Shown here: positions 38,327 to 42,147 of the stretch, piece by piece | Layout of the letters: each line of letters opens with the position of its first letter | How positions within the stretch are numbered: the stretch's first letter is position 1 | Source: a virus | Virus record (IMG/VR): IMGVR_UViG_3300017605_000345 | Coordinates: 1-42,147 of that record | Length of the DNA: 42,147 bases | Reading direction: 5' to 3' (one strand) | Notes under the pieces: generated by a model | Database searches by the model: none | What the model was told of the DNA's origin: nothing | The model's input: the letters and a program-made list of their open reading frames with translations, nothing else | Position numbers and translations under genes: made by a program

Positions 38327-38695
38327 TCAGAGGCAGGAAGACCCGTTAGTGGCCAACGGGTCGACAAACTCCGCCTGACTGGTCTGGCAGGCTACTTCGG
38401 CCGTATTCGCGTCCCAATTGCGGCTTGCCTCCAAAGCCTCCATGCGTCTGGCCTTTAGCTCCGCGACAGGCATCGGGTAGTCGTAGGAAAAGGCGATGGC
38501 GTCCGCGACATCGGACAGGGACATCTGAACCTCGAAGGCATCGCCGTTCTTGAGGCAAAGCTCGCAGACGTTCGGGTCTTTCGGGTCGGCCTGCACCGTC
38601 AAGATGGTGTCAAGGGGGAACAGGAAGGAGGTCAGCTTGCCGCTGATGTCGCCGCGTTGGCCACGGACCGGCACTACGATGAAGGAGTTCGACAT
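38327..38695 (-). CDS. hypothetical protein, 122 aa
   Basis: Leader GAGGAATAACACCATG. The protein has a beta-strand-rich N-terminal half (SFIVVPVRGQRGDISGKLTS, FLFPLDTILTVQADPKD) with NVCELCLKNGDAF; the CxxC alone is not a zinc site. The C-terminus is a charged helix plus Ser/Cys tail. I cannot name a family. Confidence 0.7.
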   Translation of the reverse strand: MSNSFIVVPVRGQRGDISGKLTSFLFPLDTILTVQADPKDPNVCELCLKNGDAFEVQMSLSDVADAIAFSYDYPMPVAELKARRMEALEASRNWDANTAEVACQTSQAEFVDPLATNGSSCL

Positions 38696-38699
38696 GGTG

Positions 38700-39110
38700 T
38701 TATTCCTCGGTTTTGTCAGCCCGTGCTTGGGCCGCTTGGTTGGAGTAGGAGTAGCCAGGGTAACGGACGGCGAGCTTGCCCATGTTGGCGCGCAGCGTGA
38801 GGTCGCGGGGGATGTTGAGGGCGGCCCGCAAGCCCTCCATGTAGAACTCCAGGTCGCCGAGTTCCTCGATCACGTTGTCACGGTCAAGGGGCTTGTTGTA
38901 GATGGCCGCCTTCTTGATGGCATCGAGCAGTTCGCCGGCTTCGCCGGAGACGCCGACTGCCATGTGCAGGAGGTGGGCGCGGCCCGGCAGCAGGTCGCGC
39001 AGGACATCCTTGCCGGGCTTGGCCAGCTTGGCGACCATGTCGGCGAAGACGGTTTCCGTGGTGATGGCTGCGGACTGTTCGAGGGTAAGGTGGGGAGTTT
39101 CGGTAGGCAT
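38700..39110 (-). CDS. mazG: MazG-like nucleotide pyrophosphohydrolase
   Basis: 136 aa. The helical MazG core is visible: HMAVGVSGEAGELLDAIKK (EAGE at 57-60) and VIEELGDLEFYMEGL (EELGD at 82-86), the paired acidic motifs that bind Mg2+. MazG-type enzymes hydrolyse NTPs or (p)ppGpp; phage versions are thought to adjust nucleotide pools or blunt the stringent response. A GGAATAACCCTATG leader precedes the start. It sits among early genes, as expected. Confidence 0.85.
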   Translation of the reverse strand: MPTETPHLTLEQSAAITTETVFADMVAKLAKPGKDVLRDLLPGRAHLLHMAVGVSGEAGELLDAIKKAAIYNKPLDRDNVIEELGDLEFYMEGLRAALNIPRDLTLRANMGKLAVRYPGYSYSNQAAQARADKTEE

Positions 39111-39114
39111 AGGG

Positions 39115-39384
39115 TTATTCCACTTTGTAGGGGCTGACGCGCCCGCTTTCGGTAGGGTATTGGCCTGCGCTCTGGCAGCGATTGATTAGGGAGTTCGGAT
39201 CATTGGTATTGCAAGGTGCGTCTCCTTCGCGAAAGAAATCGCGGATGGTGGTCACATAGTAGGAGGGGGCAAGGTCATAGGAGTTGCCCATCACTCGCAG
39301 GATGCCTTCGGCTTCGCCAAGGCGGCGGGACAGGCGGGCGACTTCGGCCTGGGAGGCGGCCAGGAGTTCAATCAGGTCAGGCAT
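39115..39384 (-). CDS. hypothetical protein, 89 aa
   Basis: The start at 39384 (MPDLIELLAA) has GGAG upstream; the longer frame to 39570 lies within the neighbour. Residues 3-35 form a leucine-rich coiled-coil helix (LIELLAASQAEVARLSRRLG), followed by a tail with SYDLAPSYYVTTIRDFFREG. The first helix suggests dimerisation. Function unknown. Confidence 0.65.
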   Translation of the reverse strand: MPDLIELLAASQAEVARLSRRLGEAEGILRVMGNSYDLAPSYYVTTIRDFFREGDAPCNTNDPNSLINRCQSAGQYPTESGRVSPYKVE

Positions 39385-39386
39385 GG

Positions 39387-39635
39387 TTAGGACTCCAGCG
39401 ATTCGCAATGGGGGCAGCCGGGGCAGATTTCCCCGCCCCAGATCAGGGTGTCGTAGCAGTCGGGGCACAGGCTGTATCCGTTGTGGGCATTCGTCTCCTC
39501 GGTGTGGGTGGCGGCTTCGCCGGTCGGGGCTTCGTCGGGGGTAGTGTGGCTCACTCGGAACTCCTTCCAAAGGAAATAGGCGGCTAAGCCTAGGTATGTG
39601 AGGGATGCCGTAACGTCCGGGGTTAGGTAGTTCAT
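39387..39635 (-). CDS. membrane-anchored zinc-ribbon protein, 82 aa
   Basis: The start is placed at 39635 (MNYLTPDVTA), overlapping the previous stop (ATGA). Residues 8-24 are a membrane segment (TASLTYLGLAAYFLW), followed by an acidic Thr-rich linker. A C-terminal zinc ribbon (CPDCYD ... CPGCPHC) ends the protein. The arrangement places a zinc ribbon at the inner membrane, which is odd for a small phage protein; targeting a membrane-associated host machine is one idea. Inference. Confidence 0.65.
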   Translation of the reverse strand: MNYLTPDVTASLTYLGLAAYFLWKEFRVSHTTPDEAPTGEAATHTEETNAHNGYSLCPDCYDTLIWGGEICPGCPHCESLES

Positions 39636-39712
39636 TCGAGGAACTCCAAGAAGAGGCGGAAAAGGAGGGTGAAAGCTGCCCATAGCAGCAAGAACTCCCA
39701 GATGGACATCAT
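39632..39712 (-). CDS. tiny membrane peptide, 26 aa
   Basis: ATG-ATG at 39712, stop TGA overlapping the next start at 39635. GGAG lies about 9 nt upstream. The peptide (MMSIWEFLLLWAAFTLLFRL...) is almost wholly hydrophobic with a Phe/Leu-rich end, so it should be a short membrane helix. Its start overlaps the stop of the 39709-39783 peptide. It is too short to confirm by codon statistics, but the overlaps and Shine-Dalgarno are consistent. Confidence 0.55.
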   Translation of the reverse strand: MMSIWEFLLLWAAFTLLFRLFLEFLE

Positions 39713-39783
39713 GGGATCAGCTCCGTGATGACGATAGGGGCCACGTAGAAGATGATGATGGCCCAAAAGAGGCATTCAAGCAT
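39709..39783 (-). CDS. tiny membrane peptide, 24 aa
   Basis: ATG at 39783, GAGG about 9 nt upstream. The peptide (MLECLFWAIIIFYVAPIVIT...) is highly hydrophobic and likely a single membrane helix. Its TGA overlaps the ATG of the next peptide (ATGA). With its neighbours it forms a chain of three consecutive membrane-peptide genes linked by stop/start overlaps. Confidence 0.55.
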   Translation of the reverse strand: MLECLFWAIIIFYVAPIVITELIP

Positions 39784-39788
39784 TGGCG

Positions 39789-40127
39789 TTACCTCGGAAG
39801 GCGGTTGGCCGGCAGCCTAGGGATGCGGAAGGGGGCCACGGCATGTTGCTCTTCGGGGCTTCCCTTGTGCAAGGCTTTGATGATGGCGTGGATACCATCC
39901 CCAAGGATGACGTTGATCCACCAATTTTGGCGATCCCGCCGTACGAGCGGGTCCGGCCGTATGAAAGTCGCATACTCGACGGCCCGTTTGAGGCGGGCGC
40001 TTTCGGGAGACGGCGGATCGGTCATGCTTCCTTTGTCTTCACTGTCCCCCTTCCTGGCCCACATATAGTAGTAGCCGAACCAATAGCGGGTCTTCTGAGC
40101 ATGACAGGGCAAGGAGAGGTCAATCAT
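39789..40127 (-). CDS. hypothetical protein, 112 aa
   Basis: Start overlaps the upstream stop (ATGA). The protein has an aromatic N-terminal stretch (TRYWFGYYYMWARKGD), a Ser/Pro-rich linker and a helical region (RQNWWINVILGDGIHAIIKA) with a basic end. No recognised domain; possibly a peripheral membrane or nucleic-acid binder. Confidence 0.65.
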   Translation of the reverse strand: MIDLSLPCHAQKTRYWFGYYYMWARKGDSEDKGSMTDPPSPESARLKRAVEYATFIRPDPLVRRDRQNWWINVILGDGIHAIIKALHKGSPEEQHAVAPFRIPRLPANRLPR

Positions 40128-40300
40128 CGGTTGTACCCCTTATATAATGGTTGCCCGAAAAACAAGGTTCGTTCCACTACTTCGACGTTATGTCCTTTTT
40201 CCCATAGGGCTTGCATGAAGAGCTTTGCGTCTTCCTTCGATGAAAATATGGCGTAGGTTAGGCGCACCTTTTTGTTCGCGTCTTGCACAAGGTAGATCAT
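40124..40300 (-). CDS. hypothetical protein, 58 aa
   Basis: The start at 40300 (MIYLVQDANK) is chosen because the longer frame to 40561 lies inside the 40308-40658 gene and has a different composition. The compact alpha/beta sequence (VRLTYAIFSSKEDAKLFMQA, NVEVVERTLF) resembles very small ferredoxin-like folds. Its stop overlaps the next start. Function unknown. Confidence 0.65.
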   Translation of the reverse strand: MIYLVQDANKKVRLTYAIFSSKEDAKLFMQALWEKGHNVEVVERTLFFGQPLYKGYNR

Positions 40301-40307
40301 AGGGTAC

Positions 40308-40658
40308 CTAGGAGAAAAGGCGGACCCGCTCGCGGTCGAGTAGGGCGACATGGGCGGAGTTGCAGCAGGCCTCCCGCCACTGCTTTTCGATGGGAGGGGG
40401 CAGCAGGTCGGCAAGGACTTGCCAGTAGAGGTCGATGTCGTAGGAGGGCGCTCCCACCTCCCGCATCCGGATCCGGTGGGTGCGGCGGATGAAGGTATAC
40501 AGGTTGGCCAGGGCGGACGCTTCGGGCCTGTAGTGGCGCCAATGCGCCTTTGGATATCCATCCTGGCACATAAGGACGGCGCGATGCAGAAGCCGGATAA
40601 GCTCCCGCACGATGCGCTCAGCTTGGGCCGGCGTGAGGTGGTCCGGGCGTCTTGGCAC
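40308..40658 (-). CDS. hypothetical helical protein, 116 aa
   Basis: Helical throughout (AERIVRELIRLLHRAVLMCQ, PEASALANLYTFIRRTHRI), with a central DLYWQVLADLLPPPIEKQW. It is basic and Arg-rich. The first 41 nt overlap the end of the upstream gene in another frame, an unusually long overlap for this operon. No family recognised. Confidence 0.65.
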   Translation of the reverse strand: MPRRPDHLTPAQAERIVRELIRLLHRAVLMCQDGYPKAHWRHYRPEASALANLYTFIRRTHRIRMREVGAPSYDIDLYWQVLADLLPPPIEKQWREACCNSAHVALLDRERVRLFS

Positions 40659-40866
40659 TTGGTTGCCTCCAGATGCGGATAGTGAAGGGGCAGCCGAAGC
40701 CGCCGCTAAGGGTGACCTCGCGCCGCGTTAGGCGTCCATGCGAGCCAAAGATGCGCCGCTCGGTGTCTTGATAGGCGAGGCGGGCAAAGGCCCGGTCCGC
40801 CTCCTCGCGGCTTTCGTAGGTGAACTCGGCGCACAGGTCGGGCAGGGTTTCTTTAGACGATGGCAT
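40618..40866 (-). CDS. hypothetical protein, 82 aa
   Basis: The start is placed at 40866 (MPSSKETLPD) with a strong GGGAGG upstream, although a longer frame exists to 40908. The protein is mixed (CAEFTYESREEADRAFARLA, RREVTLSGGFGCPFTIRIW), perhaps a small beta-sandwich. It overlaps both neighbours. Function unknown. Confidence 0.65.
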   Translation of the reverse strand: MPSSKETLPDLCAEFTYESREEADRAFARLAYQDTERRIFGSHGRLTRREVTLSGGFGCPFTIRIWRQPSAKTPGPPHAGPS

Positions 40867-41224
40867 ACATCCTCCCGGAGTTGATGCCTTGGAGCCAGTA
40901 GCCGGCATGTTTCGGCAGGAGTTTGACCCCCTTTAGCCGCCCCATGACGCGGGCGAGGCCGTCCTGCGGGCGCACTTCACAGAATGTGCCGTCTTTCAGT
41001 TTCATGTAGTGCGGCGGGTTGAGGGCCGTCAGGGCCAGCGCCCCGGCCAAGTCGAGTCGCACGAAGTCGGCGCAGGTCAGCATACAGAAGTCTTCTAGGG
41101 GGAGGCCTCCTAGATGGCCTCGCAGACTGGTGGTGGGCACTTCGAGGCGCGCTAGGACTTCCAAGATGGATTCGGCGCCTCTCACGGGGATGATTGCGTA
41201 GTGGGCGCGGTCGGGGAGGTTCAT
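40853..41224 (-). CDS. hypothetical protein, 123 aa
   Basis: The start overlaps the upstream stop (ATGA at 41221-41224). Strand/helix pattern in the N-terminal part (HYAIIPVRGAESILEVLARL), then a helical leucine-rich middle and a C-terminal section containing HYMKLKDGTFCEVRP. No active-site motif recognised. Confidence 0.7.
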   Translation of the reverse strand: MNLPDRAHYAIIPVRGAESILEVLARLEVPTTSLRGHLGGLPLEDFCMLTCADFVRLDLAGALALTALNPPHYMKLKDGTFCEVRPQDGLARVMGRLKGVKLLPKHAGYWLQGINSGRMYAIV

Positions 41225-41604
41225 ACGCTGTCCTCGGACTTGTCGTCCCAGAAGGTGCCTACGATATTAAGGCCGCGAATGCGAAGCTCGGTCAGGAGGG
41301 CGCCACGTTCCTTTTTGACGGCTTCCCATTCGGCGCGGAGTTCCTGGCCCCTGTCTTTGTTGACGCGGCAGTGCGCCATGAGTTGGTCGATAGTTAGCGC
41401 ATTGAGACGAGGGCTGGAAAAGGTCACGGCGGCTTTTCGGACCCCTTCGGGGCAGCCGGCACTGGTAGTGTCGAAAATCGTTAGGGGGTAACGTTTGCCT
41501 TTGTGCAGTCCTTTGAATTTCTGCGCTTCGCCAAAGCTGTCGAAAGCCCCGAGCACTTCAAAATCGTCTGAGCAGACGACTACGAAACGGTTTTTGAGGG
41601 ACAT
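41221..41604 (-). CDS. hypothetical protein, 127 aa
   Basis: The start at 41604 (MSLKNRFVVV) has GGGAAG upstream; the frame to 41715 lies within the 41607-41717 peptide gene. The N-terminal half is mixed alpha/beta (FVVVCSDDFEVLGAFDSFGE, AQKFKGLHKGKRYPLTIFD). The C-terminal half is helical and coiled (GQELRAEWEAVKKERGALLT). Family not recognised. Confidence 0.7.
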   Translation of the reverse strand: MSLKNRFVVVCSDDFEVLGAFDSFGEAQKFKGLHKGKRYPLTIFDTTSAGCPEGVRKAAVTFSSPRLNALTIDQLMAHCRVNKDRGQELRAEWEAVKKERGALLTELRIRGLNIVGTFWDDKSEDSV

Positions 41605-41606
41605 GG

Positions 41607-41717
41607 TTAGTCTTCCCAGTGGTTGGTGTGGTCGGTCGGTGGGGGTGGGGCGCCGCGCCATTGCGCGAGTCCTGTCAGAAGGAGGACAAGGCCGAAGGCC
41701 CATAGGCCTATGCACAT
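41607..41717 (-). CDS. small membrane peptide, 36 aa
   Basis: ATG at 41717, stop at 41607-41609, AGGA upstream at about 10 nt. MCIGLWAFGLVLLLTGLAQW is a membrane or signal-like segment, followed by a Pro-rich, acidic tail (RGAPPPPTDHTNHWED). It overlaps the end of the 41708-41911 gene by 10 nt. Proline-rich tails after one membrane segment occur in spanin subunits and other small phage membrane proteins, but there is no lipobox Cys. Function unknown. Confidence 0.55.
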   Translation of the reverse strand: MCIGLWAFGLVLLLTGLAQWRGAPPPPTDHTNHWED

Positions 41718-41911
41718 GGTCCGTTTCCTGCCACTAGGGGATAGGATATGCGCTGCCCCTTGTATGTGAAGTTAATGAAGTCGTCACATTCAGTAGTTAT
41801 GAAAACTTCACCCATTTTGCTAGGGTCAATGGAAAAGAAGATTAGAACCTCATGCATCATGCGATGCAGGTCGGCCATGGATAACGTGGTGTTTGGGACT
41901 AACGTCATCAT
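41708..41911 (-). CDS. hypothetical protein, 67 aa
   Basis: Start overlaps the upstream stop (ATGA at 41908-41911). A helical segment with two Met clusters (MADLHRMMHEVLIFFSIDPS) is followed by short strands (GEVFITTECDDFINFTYKGQ). It may be a small alpha/beta domain. Function unknown. Confidence 0.7.
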   Translation of the reverse strand: MMTLVPNTTLSMADLHRMMHEVLIFFSIDPSKMGEVFITTECDDFINFTYKGQRISYPLVAGNGPCA

Positions 41912-42126
41912 TCGGCTTCCCCTTCCTTTGCGGCTTTGACGAGGGCAGCGGCTACGGCACAGGCCAGGGCGCGCTCAGCGTCCCGGCGCGTCGCATGCTT
42001 GCTTAGGTGGCTTGTGCGCCAGACGCCGCCACTCTTGACAGCCAGGTCGGCGCAGAAGAGTTCGCCGGGGTTGTGATGGTACACGGCCGGCATGGGATAG
42101 ATTTGCGCCTTGAGCTTAACTTTCAT
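41908..42126 (-). CDS. hypothetical protein, 72 aa
   Basis: ATG at 42126, with weak AAGAG upstream. Its first codons overlap the stop of the 29-aa peptide that spans the window ends, suggesting coupled translation. Beta-rich start (KVKLKAQIYPMPAVYHHNPG), then a basic helix with an Ala-rich end (RRDAERALACAVAAALVKAA). It resembles small phage proteins with a C-terminal Ala-rich helix; no function known. Confidence 0.7.
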   Translation of the reverse strand: MKVKLKAQIYPMPAVYHHNPGELFCADLAVKSGGVWRTSHLSKHATRRDAERALACAVAAALVKAAKEGEAE

Positions 42127-42147
42127 GGTCGGGACTCTTAGTGAATG
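42116..42147 (-). CDS. 3' part of the 29-aa peptide spanning the window ends
   Basis: This is the continuation of the frame starting at 58. If 42147 is followed by position 1, the frame runs without interruption and stops with TAA at 42116-42118, overlapping the start of the 41908-42126 gene by 11 nt. The C-terminal residues are SFTKSPDHES, a soluble tail after the hydrophobic segment. The seamless frame supports a circular map. Confidence 0.5.
   Translation of the reverse strand, partial: FTKSPDHES

Noticed and set aside
1-42147. Integrase, repressor, tRNA genes, phage RNA polymerase, diversity-generating retroelement
   Set aside because: No convincing sequence for any of these was found. 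The absence of a reverse transcriptase or template/variable repeat near the spike argues against a retroelement. A dedicated tRNAscan-SE or HMM search would be needed to exclude small or divergent cases.

Overview
The window is best read as the complete, or very nearly complete, genome of a tailed double-stranded DNA phage. It carries terminase, portal, scaffold, major capsid, ejection-protein, tail-fibre, holin and endolysin genes plus its own replication genes. A P22-type portal and adaptor, a transglycosylase-bearing ejection protein, and the absence of any tape-measure, tail-tube or sheath gene point to a short-tailed (podovirus-like) virion. A GH108-type endolysin and an SLT ejection protein suggest a Gram-negative, probably proteobacterial, host; that is inference. 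No integrase, repressor, tRNA, CRISPR array or phage RNA polymerase was recognised, so a virulent lifestyle using host RNA polymerase is likely.

The two window ends belong together. A 29-codon minus-strand reading frame starts at 58, runs off position 1 and, if joined to 42147, stops inside the start of the next gene (42116-42118). The map is therefore probably circular or circularly permuted. There are two divergent arms. (1) 3751-29097, plus strand: terminase, four tail-spike/decoration-type genes, portal, zinc protein, scaffold, capsid, head-tail adaptors, ejection proteins, tail fibre, lysis. (2) 29277-42147 plus 1-3153, minus strand: from 3153 leftward through the joined ends, many small early genes, then MazG, a PD-(D/E)XK nuclease, an HNH-like protein, a Sak4-like ATPase, a likely SSB, a family-A DNA polymerase with an N-terminal UDG-like domain, and a primase/helicase-type ATPase. 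The arms diverge from the control region 3154-3750 and converge at 29098-29276.

The most unusual content is non-coding. Four intergenic elements (4556-4742, 14493-14644, 29105-29272, 38151-38319) are long imperfect palindromes of 152-187 nt that fill their gaps almost exactly. All four share one core: a TCAA/TTGA stem, tandem G-A steps in a GYGAGG/CCGAR internal loop, and an apex GCGAAGC. In all four the GCGAAGC reads on the strand transcribed locally. Pairs of elements are homologous (4556 with 29105; 14493 with 38151) and differ by compensatory base-pair changes, which is the mark of selected secondary structure. Second, a perfect ParB-type parS palindrome (2014-2029) and a one-mismatch copy (3363-3378) lie in the early control regions, though no ParA or ParB is encoded.

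The early arm also contains several tiny membrane-peptide genes of 24-50 codons, chained by stop/start overlaps. The polymerase carries a UDG-like domain that seems to have lost its catalytic histidine. The N-terminal domain of the large tail spike is recognisably related to the putative decoration protein encoded just after the capsid gene.
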